Positions 19,038 to 27,494 of a stretch of 64,000 nt of DNA are shown here, in pieces. The notes under the pieces were generated by a model, which was given only the letters and a program-made list of their open reading frames with translations, searched no databases and was not told the DNA's origin. Source of the DNA: Bin75 sp965223955 (GTDB lineage Bacteria > Nitrospirota > Nitrospiria > Nitrospirales > UBA8639); assembly GCA_965223955.1 (NCBI GenBank), contig OZ245029.1, positions 1 through 64,000 of the forward strand, in the 5' to 3' direction. The first letter of the stretch is position 1, and every line of letters begins with the position of its first letter. Made by a program: the position numbers and the translations under genes.

Positions 19038-20990
19038 ATGAAGACCGTGAAGACGACCGCGTGGATTCTCGTCTCCCTCCTGTGCGCCGTGTCCTTCGGC
19101 TTTGTCACCGGCCTGTTGAACCCTGAGGAAAAAGTCAACGGGCTCTGGTTGGTGACGGCAGCCGGCTGTTTTTACGTGCTGGCCTATCGGTTTTATGGAG
19201 GATTTTTAGGCCGGCGCGTCATGCAACTCGATGATAAGCGCCGGACCCCGGCCTTTCGACTGGAAGACGGCACCAACTATTATCCCGCGAACAAATACGT
19301 GCTCTTCGGACACCATTTCGCCGCCATTGCCGGCGCCGGGCCGTTATTAGGTCCGGTCCTGGCGGCACAGTTCGGGTTTTTACCGGGGTTTCTCTGGATT
19401 GTGCTCGGGGCCGTGATGGCCGGCGCGGTCCAGGATTTCGTCATCCTGGTGGGGTCCCTGCGTCGCAATGGCCGCTCCCTCCCGGAAATCGCACATGCGG
19501 AGATCGGATGGATCACCGGCGCAGCCACGGCCGTGGCCGTGTTGTTTATCGTGATTGTGGCCCTGGCCGGTCTGGGGCTGGCCGTGGTCAACGCGCTCGT
19601 GGCAAACCCTTGGGGCACGTTTACGATTGCCATGACCATCCCCATCGCCTTGCTCATGGGATGGTATCATCACCGCGTTCGACCCGGGCGCGTTGGAGAA
19701 ATGTCCCTCATGGGCATCATGCTGCTTTTCCTGTCCGTTATCCTGGGCAAAATGGTGGCGCAATCGGACCTGGCGATATGGTTCACGCACGACCGGACCA
19801 CGCTGGTCTGGCTGTTGGCCGGATACGGATTTCTGGCCTCGGTACTGCCAATGTGGATGCTGTTGGTTCCGAGAGACTATCTCTCGACATTCATGAAACT
19901 CGGAGTCATCGGGTTGCTGGCGATCGGCGTGATCATTTTGGCCCCTGACCTGCACATGCCCGCGGTCACCGGATTCATTGCCGGGGGAGGCCCGATTATC
20001 CCCGGCCCCCTCTTCCCATTCTTGTTCATCACCATCGCGTGCGGCGCCATCTCGGGATTCCATTCCCTCGTGTCGTCGGGCACCACGCCGAAAATGATTG
20101 CCCGCGAATCTCAGGCCATGGTGGGCTATGGAGCCATGTTGTTGGAAAGCTTTGTCGGGGTGGTCGCGCTGATCTCGGCGGCCCTGCTTGTCCCGGGCGA
20201 TTATTTTGCGATCAACACGCATCTCTCGGCCGATACGCTTGCGGCCATGGGGTTCCCCGTTGAAAATATTCACACCCTCTCAGAACTGGTCGAAGTGGAC
20301 GTCTCGGGCCGGCCGGGAGGCGCGGTATCGTTGGCCGTCGGGATGGCCTGGATTTTTTCCGCCCTGCCGGGGATGGCCGGGCTCATGGCCTATTGGTATC
20401 AATTCGCGCTCCTGTTCGAAGCACTGTTTATCCTGACGACCATCGACGCGGGCACTCGTGTGGCGCGCTACCTCGTTCAGGAAATGGGCGGGCACGTCTA
20501 TGCTCCGCTTCGCCAAATCAATTGGTGGCCCGGCGTCATCTTTTCGAGCGCACTCGTGGTCGGGGCGTGGGGATGGTTAATCGCCACGGGAACGATCTCC
20601 ACGGTCTGGCCCATGTTCGGAGCCGCCAACCAGTTATTGGGGACCCTGGCGTTATGTATCGGCACAACCCTGTTCATCAAAATGGGCAAGGCCCGCTACC
20701 TGTGGGTGACGGCCGTGCCGATGGTATTCGTGGGCGTCATCACCTTGACGGGCTGCCATGACCTGTGGTGGATGTTTCTGGATCGGGCGCGAACCGCCGC
20801 GGACCCGGTGGCGCGCATCACGATGGCGCTGAATGCGGCGCTGGTCGGGCTGGTCGCCGTCCTGGCACTCATCGTCCTGACCGAAAGCGCGATGAAATGG
20901 TACCAATACCTGGTTCTGAAACAACCGTATACCAACACGGAAATCATCGACGGCGAAGGCATTCGCATCCCGGAAGGAAAATGTTGCTAG
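19038..20990 (+). CDS. cstA: CstA family carbon starvation protein / pyruvate transporter
   Basis: Inner-membrane transporter of 650 residues with about 16 to 18 hydrophobic segments. CstA family members in E. coli take up pyruvate or peptides. The family pattern is clear: NYYPANKYVLFGHHFAAIAG, AGPLLGPVLAAQFGFLPGFL, GAVQDFVILVGSLRRNGRSL, PRDYLSTFMKLGVIGLLAIG, SGFHSLVSSGTTPKMIA and FEALFILTTIDAGTRVARY. The C-terminus ends in a short soluble tail (IPEGKCC). It is transcribed apart from the genes before it, which are membrane proteins as well. No regulatory element was seen. Confidence 0.95.
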   Translation: MKTVKTTAWILVSLLCAVSFGFVTGLLNPEEKVNGLWLVTAAGCFYVLAYRFYGGFLGRRVMQLDDKRRTPAFRLEDGTNYYPANKYVLFGHHFAAIAGAGPLLGPVLAAQFGFLPGFLWIVLGAVMAGAVQDFVILVGSLRRNGRSLPEIAHAEIGWITGAATAVAVLFIVIVALAGLGLAVVNALVANPWGTFTIAMTIPIALLMGWYHHRVRPGRVGEMSLMGIMLLFLSVILGKMVAQSDLAIWFTHDRTTLVWLLAGYGFLASVLPMWMLLVPRDYLSTFMKLGVIGLLAIGVIILAPDLHMPAVTGFIAGGGPIIPGPLFPFLFITIACGAISGFHSLVSSGTTPKMIARESQAMVGYGAMLLESFVGVVALISAALLVPGDYFAINTHLSADTLAAMGFPVENIHTLSELVEVDVSGRPGGAVSLAVGMAWIFSALPGMAGLMAYWYQFALLFEALFILTTIDAGTRVARYLVQEMGGHVYAPLRQINWWPGVIFSSALVVGAWGWLIATGTISTVWPMFGAANQLLGTLALCIGTTLFIKMGKARYLWVTAVPMVFVGVITLTGCHDLWWMFLDRARTAADPVARITMALNAALVGLVAVLALIVLTESAMKWYQYLVLKQPYTNTEIIDGEGIRIPEGKCC

Positions 20991-21002
20991 GGACAGGCAG
21001 GG

Positions 21003-21288
21003 ATTGTAAATGTTCACTAATTCGTTGACAGAATGAAGGGCTGACCACAAGAGGGGAACCAAGAAAGAAGGGCCGTCGTTTTCCTCCCCTTTGTAAGGGG
21101 AGGGTGAGCTAGGCATGCCCCCGCGAAAGCGGGGGTGGGGTAGAGCCACCCGTCCATGGAGCACGGAGGTTCGCCGTCATAGCCTCTACCTCCCCTCACC
21201 CCTCCCGATCCTTCGGCTACGCTCAGGACAAGCAAAGGAGGGGAAAGGCGGGGCGGGAATTGTCAACAAATTACTGAACACAGGCAGG
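21003..21288. repeat. MITE-like element, copy 1 (between cstA and yajQ)
   Basis: About 286 bp bounded by the inverted ends: left 21004-21030 (TTGTAAATGTTC...GTTGACA) and right 21261-21288 (TGTCAACAAATT...CAGG). The inner part holds two copies of the C-rich hairpin (21083-21110 and 21181-21246), the second with the CTTCGGCTACGC insert, and a 'GCATGCCCCCGCGAAAGCGGGGG' type hairpin near 21113-21136. No open reading frame of any quality is present. It is one of four paired copies in this window. Confidence 0.75.
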
Positions 21289-21355
21289 GATGACAAGACA
21301 GCAATTGTTCGACCGGAATTTTCTCAGCAAGCCTTTATAAAAAGGAGACGGCTTC

Positions 21356-21853
21356 ATGGCGGATACGTTCTCGTTTGACGTGACATCCACGGTTGAAATG
21401 CAGGAAGTCAAAAACGCGGTTGATCAAACCATGAAAGAAATCGGGCAACGATTCGATTTCAAAGGATCACAGTCCGGGGTCACGCTCAAGGAAAAAGACC
21501 ACGTCCTGGAGATCGTGGCGGACGACGACTATAAACTCAAGGCGGTCATCGACATCCTCAAGGGAAAATGCGTGAAACGAAGCGTGTCGTTGAAAGCCCT
21601 TAACTACGGCAAGGTGGAACAAGCCCTGGGGGGGACCGTCCGGCAACACGTCACGGTCCAAAGCGGGATCGTCGAAGACAAAGCCAAGGCCATTGCAAAG
21701 AGTCTGAAGGAGAAAAAGTTCAAGGCGCAGGCGCAGATTCAAGGAGACCAGGTGCGCGTGCAGAGCAAAAACAAAGACGAACTGCAGGCCGTCATCAGTT
21801 TTCTGAAACAAGAAGACTTCGGCATCGACCTGCAGTTCGTCAATTATCGCTAG
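21356..21853 (+). CDS. YajQ family cyclic-di-GMP-binding protein
   Basis: Protein of 165 residues with an AAAAGGAGA Shine-Dalgarno. It matches the YajQ fold (two ferredoxin-like domains): MADTFSFDVTSTVEMQEVKN, QRFDFKGSQSGVTLKEKDH and QGDQVRVQSKNKDELQAVI, ending LQFVNYR. Some YajQ proteins bind c-di-GMP and interact with LysR-type regulators. Others bind tRNA or nucleotides. The gene seems monocistronic, sitting between a MITE copy and the HicBA pair. Confidence 0.95.
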   Translation: MADTFSFDVTSTVEMQEVKNAVDQTMKEIGQRFDFKGSQSGVTLKEKDHVLEIVADDDYKLKAVIDILKGKCVKRSVSLKALNYGKVEQALGGTVRQHVTVQSGIVEDKAKAIAKSLKEKKFKAQAQIQGDQVRVQSKNKDELQAVISFLKQEDFGIDLQFVNYR

Positions 21854-22004
21854 ACACAATCGTCTCTCTGTAATTGGCGGGCCGAAACCTGGGTTACGGC
21901 ACGCGCCATACCTTTTTCATCATCCTATCGTAGGCCCATTCACCGGCTTGTCGCCTTGCCTACGTTGGGGTTATGCTATAAGTCCTGCTGCAAAGGAGAA
22001 GACC

Positions 22005-22214
22005 ATGCGATTTCTCGTCACTATCGAACAGGACGAAGCTGGGTATTATGTCGTCGATTGTCCAGCCCTTCCCGGTTGCGTCTCTCAGGGACAAACCCGC
22101 GAAGAAGCGTTAGCCAATATTCGAGAAGCCATTCTTGCCAGTATCGAAACCCGCCGGGCCCAAGGGCTGCCCGATCATGTCGAAGTCAGGGAAGTTGAAG
22201 TAGGAGTGGCGTGA
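22005..22214 (+). CDS. hicB: HicB family antitoxin
   Basis: Antitoxin of 69 residues from MRFLVTIEQDEAGYYVVDCP with an AAAGGAGA Shine-Dalgarno. It shows the HicB pattern: partial RNase H fold (VTIEQDEAGYYVVDCPALPG), then CVSQGQTREEALANIREAI and a C-terminal tail. The usual C-terminal DNA-binding domain is absent, so this is the short type. It precedes hicA and overlaps it by 4 bp, which is the reverse of the E. coli order but common. Confidence 0.9.
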   Translation: MRFLVTIEQDEAGYYVVDCPALPGCVSQGQTREEALANIREAILASIETRRAQGLPDHVEVREVEVGVA

Positions 22215-22435
22215 CCAAACTCCCGGTCTGCTCCGGCGAGGATGCAATCCGAATTCTCAAAAAGGCTGGGTGGATTCAGGATCGCCAACAGGGAAGTCAC
22301 ATCACACTTATCAAAGAAGGCATGGCTGTTGTCTTAACGGTACCTTTACATCGAGAGTTAGGACCCGGTCTACTTCGCAGCTTAATCCGAAAAGCAGGAT
22401 TGACTGTCAAAGAGTTTCAGGGATTTCTTGCATAA
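22211..22435 (+). CDS. hicA: HicA family toxin
   Basis: Toxin of 74 residues with a GTG start inside the hicB stop (GTGA overlap). It has the dsRBD-like HicA pattern: EDAIRILKKAGWIQDRQQGS followed by H30, the catalytic histidine, and VVLTVPLHRELGPGLLRSLI with a C-terminal GLTVKEF. HicA degrades mRNA in a translation-independent way and is neutralised by HicB. The overlap ensures that the antitoxin is made first. Confidence 0.92.
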   Translation: MTKLPVCSGEDAIRILKKAGWIQDRQQGSHITLIKEGMAVVLTVPLHRELGPGLLRSLIRKAGLTVKEFQGFLA

Positions 22436-22499
22436 AGATTTCATGCTTGGATCTACCGGCTCTCTCGAAAACCTTATGTCGTATCATGCACGGTCCTGT

Positions 22500-23321
22500 T
22501 CAGGATCGGCCCCAGGCCTCTTTCAAATGCATCACGGCCTGATTCACGGCATCATTGCCGGCGACCGCTCGCATGACGTCGTGAGCATCTTCTTCCGTTT
22601 CAGGGTAAATAGGCGGATCCTCCTGGTTCCGTCGAACCACCGGGTAGACGTTGGACTCGAGGGGCACGTCAAGCCGTTCCAGGGAAGCCCAGGCATTCCC
22701 CTCGACCCTGGCCAATACCTGCCCGGAGCGCACGTCGACCAACGCCAATTCGGCAAGCGCCAGGTTTTCCGCGCGATACCCTAACAGCAATCCGCGCCCG
22801 ATCGCCCCCAAGGTCGATCCTCGCCAGGGGAGTCGTTCCGGCACCTCGATTTCGGAACTCGATAGAACGGCCATGACGAGGAAATCGACATGCTGGTCTT
22901 GTCCCCATTGCAGCACCGTAGCAAAATTCGGGAACGAGGTTGCCGGATTCGACGAATGAACAACGCGCACCATCTCGAGGGGAACGGCATGCATCAATTG
23001 CTGTCGCACGTGTTCGGTCAATGCATCGAAAGAGGCGTCTGAAAGTTTTGGGGCGGAATCCGGAGCGGTCGTATCGTTGAAAACCACAAGCCCGGCTTGT
23101 ACCGCGCCCGTCAAGCCCGCAAACCGTGAGAGATCGTGTGTCGGCTGCTGCCCGAGGTACGCATCGAGACGGGCCTGCGGCCATCCGCCGCAGCCTCCGA
23201 AAAGGCCGCTCAGCAGACTGATCCCCAAAATCATGGAGAGAAGCGGCCTCCGGTCGGCGGGCTCGTCAGGAAGAATTGTTCGACGCAGGGTCAATGGATT
23301 CTCCAGTCCAAAACAGATCAA
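22500..23321 (-). CDS. Putative lipoprotein, unknown function
   Basis: Hydrophobic segment MILGISLLSGLFGGCGG ends in a lipobox-like Cys, so envelope anchoring is likely. The mature part shows ATVLQWGQDQHVDFLVMAVL, GRGLLLGYRAENLALAELAL followed by VDVRSGQVLARVEGN, and ends DAVNQAVMHLKEAW. The arrangement of a stress-like 'level in a system' and a derived per-gene quantity does not match a family I can name. The start is uncertain: TTG 23321 has an AGGAGA Shine-Dalgarno, ATG 23234 begins right at the signal peptide, and the frame reaches further upstream into repeat DNA. It is opposite in direction to hicBA. Confidence 0.7.
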   Translation of the reverse strand: MICFGLENPLTLRRTILPDEPADRRPLLSMILGISLLSGLFGGCGGWPQARLDAYLGQQPTHDLSRFAGLTGAVQAGLVVFNDTTAPDSAPKLSDASFDALTEHVRQQLMHAVPLEMVRVVHSSNPATSFPNFATVLQWGQDQHVDFLVMAVLSSSEIEVPERLPWRGSTLGAIGRGLLLGYRAENLALAELALVDVRSGQVLARVEGNAWASLERLDVPLESNVYPVVRRNQEDPPIYPETEEDAHDVMRAVAGNDAVNQAVMHLKEAWGRS

Positions 23322-23379
23322 ACCCTTTCTCCTATTATATTGGTACGATAGTAGCCAACGCCACCCCGAATCACGAAAT

Positions 23380-23566
23380 GGGTCAATGCACCCCGAACTG
23401 TCATTCCTGCGAAAGCAGGAATCCAGGGTCGTCATTGCTTATGCTGTCATCCTTGCGAACGCGAGGATCCAGCGCCTTTCTCCTCGCAAAGCGAAGAAAA
23501 AGCAAAAACCTTGGATCCCCGTAGATTGCCTGGATCCCCGATCAAGTCGGGGACAAGCGTCGAGGA
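23380..23566. repeat. Interspersed repeats (short palindromes of the 'CATTCCTGCGAAAGCAGG' and 'GATCCCCGA..TCGGGGA' types)
   Basis: Non-coding stretch of tandemly placed repeat units: GTCATTCCTGCGAAAGCAGG near 23399, CATCCTTGCGAACGCGAGGATCC near 23448, and TGGATCCCCGATCAAGTCGG near 23531. Similar units recur at 26545-26600, 29980-30070, 35585-35700 and 50090-50150. No gene was seen. Confidence 0.65.
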
Positions 23567-23857
23567 TTGTATGTGTTCAGTCATTCGTTGACAATTCTCG
23601 CCCCGTCTTTCCCCTCCTTTGTCAGACAACCCCCTCAATCCCCCTTATCAGGGGGACGGCTTAGAGCCCCCCTGATAAGGGGGGCCAGGGGGGTTCATCG
23701 CTGACGACACCCCGCCGCCGACCGACCGCGTCGCCAGAGACGAAGCCACGAGAAGAAGAGGCGCAGGCAGTCCTCAGGAACAAGCTGGCCCTTCTTTCCG
23801 AGTTCCCCCTCTTGGAGTCACCCTTCATTCTGTCAACGAATGACTGAACACATACAA
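23567..23857. repeat. MITE-like element, copy 2
   Basis: About 291 bp bounded by near-perfect inverted ends: left 23567-23593 and right 23831-23857 (TGTATGTGTTCA...TTCGTTGACA and its reverse complement). Between them are a partial hairpin (TTTCCCCTCCTTTG), an inverted pair CCCCCTTATCAGGGGG / CCCCCCTGATAAGGGGGG (23634-23688), and unrelated filler. No coding sequence. Confidence 0.8.
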
Positions 23858-23935
23858 GGATGACAGAGGATTGACGCGAGCAAAGCGCGCCGAGGAGGTT
23901 GCATTCCATCGAAGGCATCGGGTAGGTTACAGGCC

Positions 23936-25864
23936 ATGTATCTGAGAACGTGTACCCTGCCGAGGCTCCTCGTTTTCGTTTCCATCCTCCTGTTTTCAGG
24001 CTGCCAATACATCCCGGAAGTGAGTATGCCTGATATCAGTCTTCCGGACTTGGGCTTCCCGGACATCAGCCTGCCCAGCCTGGGATTTGAAGAAGAAAAA
24101 CCAAAAGAGCCGACCATTCCCATCTCGGTGGCGTATGCCTTTGATCCGAGCGTCACGGAAGCCACGCTCGAAATTCAGGCGTGCGACCTTCCGTATACGC
24201 TGCAAACGGGAGAGAGTATTGTCCAAAGCTTTCTCACCCTGGGGCAGGAAACTTTTCAGGCCGTCACGGCCTATTCAGGAACCGGAGAAGCCGTCCAAGC
24301 CACCCGGCCGAGTGATTTGATCATCCAGGTCAGCATGGTCAACCAATCCTTCCAGGCAATCGACCGTATGGCGGAAGAGGACAATTATCTGGCCTACCTC
24401 AACTTCAAGCTGCAAGCGGTGTTTATCGATAGAAACGGTGCCGCGCTGGGGCAAATCCCTCTCAATTTCGAAGGCCAGGTCAGGATCTGGGCTCCGGCCC
24501 TCACCGGCCAATCCGTCTCCTGCACCACCGGACAATACGATGCCAAAATCAACGGTGCGGCGGCGGAACTGGCCCAACAACTCGTGGGGGTGGTACCGCA
24601 ACTGCTCACGGACGGCGGCATGCAACCCCTGGTGGCGCAACAGGGTCGCCAACCGGCATTCAGCCAGCCCACGCCTCAATTCGCACCCCAGGCCACACCC
24701 CGATTCGCAGCTCCGGCTCCGTCTCCCGCCGCACCGGGAAACCGGCCATTCTTTACCTTTCGCACGATGCTGAAGGATGGCAACGACAATCTGATTCTCG
24801 AAGGCGGGGAAGCCATCGTTCTGATCATCGAAGCCACTAATTTGGGAGGCACTACCATAACCACGGCCAATGTCAACGTAGTGGGGAACCCGACCCTGGT
24901 AGAAGCCTTTGCACAAATGACACCGCTGCCCATCTCCATGGGCACGTTCCAGCCAGGAGAAACCAGGACCACGGAGATTCGAGGCCGTATGCCGATCGAC
25001 GTGCCCGGACAAAAGGCGGAACTGGTGATTTCGTTGCAACTCGAAGATGGAACCCACATCGGGTCTCACCGCATTGTGGCGCCGCTCCAGCCCGGGACCG
25101 CGGCACTGGGCGCTCAAGCCGGCACAGCCAAGCCGCAGCCTCCCATCACAAAACCGACGCCTTCTGCCGCCGATGCGTACGTCGCCATGCTCGTCGGGAT
25201 GGATGCCTATCAGGACACCTGGCCGCAGGCCTATCGCATACCCGAAGATCACCTCATGACGTTACGGGACACCCTGCAAACAACCGGTCTCTTCACCAAC
25301 CAGAACATCCGCGTACTTCAGGGAAGCCGGGCCGCAAAATCAGACATTGCAAAAACGCTGCTCACGTGGGTTCGGCAACGAATCGGCAAGGAATCCGTCC
25401 TGGTCGTGTATTTTTCCGGTCAGGCCGTCAAAGACCAAACGAATGGTGAAGTCTATCTGGTACCCTATGAAGGATCGCCGGAGGCAACGGCCAAACAGTT
25501 GATCTCCCTTCGAACACTTCAGCGCCTCTTGGGGAAACTCCACAACCGGTTGACCCTGTTCATCCTCGATACTCCTATTGCGTCGCAGGGCGGGCAGAAC
25601 GCATCTGTCGATGGATCCTCGGTGCGCTGGACCAGCGGCCTGTCGCAGCAGGACGAAACCCCCGTCATCCAACTTCGCAAACGTCCCGGGCGCGGAAACG
25701 GGGAACCTGCCGGTATTTTGGCCGGGCTGTTGGGCAGTGCGGACGGGAACCAAAACGGAACCATCACCGTCGGCGAATTTCTCGAAAACGCGTCAGAATC
25801 GAGCGAGATCACTCTTCTGCTTCCCGACTCCTCGCCGCTCCTGGCCCTTCCGCTCGCACAGTAA
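23936..25864 (+). CDS. Lipoprotein with degenerate caspase-like (peptidase C14) domain and EF-hand
   Basis: Protein of 642 residues. Lipobox LLFSGC (C23) predicts lipidation and export. Residues 30-50 hold a repeated MPDISLPDLGFPDISLPSLG. A middle beta-rich domain (about 271-385) looks like a CARDB/Ig-type fold. Residues 414-550 follow the bacterial caspase-like pattern (AYVAMLVGMDAYQ, DHLMTLRDTLQTTGL, VLVVYFSGQA, LTLFILDTPIAS). The catalytic His of YFSGHG is replaced by Q496, and the Cys of DACHSG is replaced by P547, so it should be proteolytically dead. Residues 603-614 (DGNQNGTITVGE) form a canonical EF-hand loop, as often found after caspase-like domains. A 199-residue gene follows 41 bp later. 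The function is unknown, and a scaffold or calcium-sensing role is only a guess. Confidence 0.8.
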   Translation: MYLRTCTLPRLLVFVSILLFSGCQYIPEVSMPDISLPDLGFPDISLPSLGFEEEKPKEPTIPISVAYAFDPSVTEATLEIQACDLPYTLQTGESIVQSFLTLGQETFQAVTAYSGTGEAVQATRPSDLIIQVSMVNQSFQAIDRMAEEDNYLAYLNFKLQAVFIDRNGAALGQIPLNFEGQVRIWAPALTGQSVSCTTGQYDAKINGAAAELAQQLVGVVPQLLTDGGMQPLVAQQGRQPAFSQPTPQFAPQATPRFAAPAPSPAAPGNRPFFTFRTMLKDGNDNLILEGGEAIVLIIEATNLGGTTITTANVNVVGNPTLVEAFAQMTPLPISMGTFQPGETRTTEIRGRMPIDVPGQKAELVISLQLEDGTHIGSHRIVAPLQPGTAALGAQAGTAKPQPPITKPTPSAADAYVAMLVGMDAYQDTWPQAYRIPEDHLMTLRDTLQTTGLFTNQNIRVLQGSRAAKSDIAKTLLTWVRQRIGKESVLVVYFSGQAVKDQTNGEVYLVPYEGSPEATAKQLISLRTLQRLLGKLHNRLTLFILDTPIASQGGQNASVDGSSVRWTSGLSQQDETPVIQLRKRPGRGNGEPAGILAGLLGSADGNQNGTITVGEFLENASESSEITLLLPDSSPLLALPLAQ

Positions 25865-25905
25865 TTTTTTCAACGGCAAAGCAAAGCCCAAGACCTGTTC
25901 GGATA

Positions 25906-26505
25906 ATGGAAATTTCCCTTGGCCAGTTTAGCTACTTATTCCGAGCCACGGGGGACAGTGGCGGACTTGCATCCATAAAACTGAGTTTCACGCCTTACCG
26001 TATCGAAGGACAGCCGATCGACGAGATCAAGGCTACGGCCCGCAATTGCATAAACCGGTATGCCCGGGTGCTCGACTCCCTATACGGCGACGTTATCGAC
26101 GGGGAAAAAGAACCGCTGGTGATAGACAGTCCCTGCTTCATGAGTACCGGCTACCGCTATCAGGGTTATTTCGCGAAGAAAAGCCTGCGCATGCTCGAAC
26201 AACGCCTGGAGGAAATATTTCATGAAGAGCCGGTGGCTCCACGCGGCGAGATCTCTCTTTACGAAAATCAGGAGGTCACAATCCAGTGTTCCTTCGGCAA
26301 AAACGACACAGGGTTCAAGGATTGCACTGTAGAAATGAGTTTCAATATGAATCATATATTGAATGTGTGCTTTTTCAGGTTCACGAAACGTCTGGAAGGA
26401 ATCAGGATAGAAAATGCCGCCCGCGTCGATATGGAAAAACTCCAGAACATGCTGAACATCATTGCTGACAAGAAGAACGTGGATTACTACAACATGCTGA
26501 CCTAA
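25906..26505 (+). CDS. Hypothetical protein downstream of the pseudo-caspase lipoprotein
   Basis: Product of 199 residues (MEISLGQFSYLFRATGDSGG) with no signal peptide or membrane segment. It is a mixed alpha/beta protein: YRIEGQPIDEIKATARNCIN, LRMLEQRLEEIFHEEP, LYENQEVTIQCSFGKNDT and a C-terminal helix (VDMEKLQNMLNIIADKKN). I recognise no family. It lies 41 bp after the lipoprotein gene on the same strand, so cotranscription is likely, but its base composition is lower in G+C than that neighbour, which may indicate separate ancestry. No Shine-Dalgarno of note. Confidence 0.65.
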   Translation: MEISLGQFSYLFRATGDSGGLASIKLSFTPYRIEGQPIDEIKATARNCINRYARVLDSLYGDVIDGEKEPLVIDSPCFMSTGYRYQGYFAKKSLRMLEQRLEEIFHEEPVAPRGEISLYENQEVTIQCSFGKNDTGFKDCTVEMSFNMNHILNVCFFRFTKRLEGIRIENAARVDMEKLQNMLNIIADKKNVDYYNMLT

Positions 26506-26935
26506 GAGGTCTTGCTCTTTGTGTCATGCCCAGTTTCCTTCCGTCATTCCCGACGCCTGTCCCTGACCTGATCGGGGATCTAATCGGAAATCCAGTCTTT
26601 ATAGCTCCGTAGGTCGGATTAGCATAGCGTAATCCGACATCCAAGTTTAGCCGCGCCATCCCCCGATCAAGCCGAGGGCGGGCTTATGGCGCTACTTTCT
26701 TTTGTTTTTGCATTTGTAGCCGCGCGATCTCATCGGCCTGTTTTAGGCAGCATGAAATGCCATGGCTACAAAGACACTGGATTCTCGATTACAAATGTCG
26801 GGAATGACGGAAGGAGACTGCGGGAATGGTCAACAAAAGCCCGGAAGCGTGTCTAAGCCTGAAGCACCGCCCTCAGTTCATGCCGTGCGTCGAGCGGCTC
26901 AGGGGCATGAGGCTTGCCCCGGGCTTGACCCGGGG
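26506..26935. other. Repeat-rich intergenic region with possible GNAT-toxin remnant
   Basis: Contains a 'CCCGACGCCTGTCCC' type unit near 26550, the YAGGTCGGATTAGC...TAATCCGAC palindrome at 26609-26638, a TAGCCGCGCGATCTCATCGG unit near 26715, and a CCCGGGCTTGACCCGGG palindrome near 26917-26934. Reading minus strand from about 26895 to 26847 gives APEPLDARHELRAVLQA then a stop. This resembles the start of the GNAT toxins that normally follow TacA-type antitoxins. No intact gene is present. Confidence 0.5.
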
Positions 26936-27193
26936 TTATCGTTCCCACAGCGGCTGGCGTGCAAACCGTTCTTTCAAGCGATCGTTCGGTTGTACCGGTG
27001 CATCGAGCGCGGCGACAAAGGCGTCGTAAGCCTCGTCATCGAGCGCAATAACGGGGCGCTCATTCAACGTCTCGATCGCCGCCGCTTCACTCGACCGGAG
27101 CACGAACTCGGTGCGCGTGACGCCTCGAATCGTAGCCGCCCGATCAATGAGTGCCAGACGCTCGTCTGTCATTCGGAAGTTCACTTGACCCAT
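26936..27193 (-). CDS. DUF1778 / TacA-like type II antitoxin (orphan)
   Basis: Protein of 85 residues with an AAGGAGGAGG Shine-Dalgarno. N-terminal ribbon-helix-helix (MGQVNFRMTDERLALIDRAA) is followed by GVTRTEFVLRSSEAAAIETL and the toxin-neutralising tail (DDEAYDAFVAALDAPVQPND, RLKERFARQPLWER), the DUF1778 pattern. Such antitoxins are usually followed by a GNAT acetyltransferase toxin. Here the following DNA is repeats with at most a toxin remnant, so it appears to be an orphan. A short dyad upstream (27246-27260) is a candidate operator. Confidence 0.88.
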   Translation of the reverse strand: MGQVNFRMTDERLALIDRAATIRGVTRTEFVLRSSEAAAIETLNERPVIALDDEAYDAFVAALDAPVQPNDRLKERFARQPLWER

Positions 27194-27245
27194 GTCACCT
27201 CCTCCTTCTTACACTCAGACGCACGGATTGGGCCAATTCTTAACG

Positions 27246-27260
27246 TATACCGTTTGTATA
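27246..27260. promoter_or_regulatory. Candidate operator for the TacA-like antitoxin
   Basis: TATAC-CGTTT-GTATA, a perfect 5-bp inverted repeat with a 5-bp spacer, 52 bp upstream of the antitoxin start. Ribbon-helix-helix antitoxins commonly bind short dyads of this kind to repress their own promoter. Confidence 0.4.
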
Positions 27261-27359
27261 GACATCCTTGTGTATCATCCCATTTAGAGAATGTCAGAGA
27301 GATGTATCGGGGCCACCATTCCCCGACAGATGCCGCTACGAATGCAAAACCTTTGGAAC

Positions 27360-27494
27360 AGGTTCTCTACCTCCCCTCGCCCCTCCTTATATGTAAGGAG
27401 GGGAATAGGGACAAAAAATCCCCGCTGGGGGTTTGAGCCGCAGCGGAAAACGTTTGGTTCTTTGTCGGATTACGCTACGCTAATCCGACCTACG
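27360..27494. repeat. Repeat cluster: intact hairpin, decayed terminator-like copy, and GGTCGGATTA palindrome
   Basis: 27364-27404 holds the C-rich hairpin without insert (TACCTCCCCTCGCCCCTCC, then TTATATGTAAGGAGGGG). 27413-27446 resembles the porin terminator at 30398-30437 (AAAAATCCCCGCTG...CAGCGG) but with mismatches in the stem. 27464-27494 is the reverse complement of the GTAGGTCGGATTAGC palindrome seen at 26609 and 38887. Confidence 0.65.

Noticed and set aside
26762..27436. Open frame of about 224 residues on the plus strand
   Set aside because: It is the complement of the TacA-like gene and of repeats on both sides, without family-like sequence or RBS.
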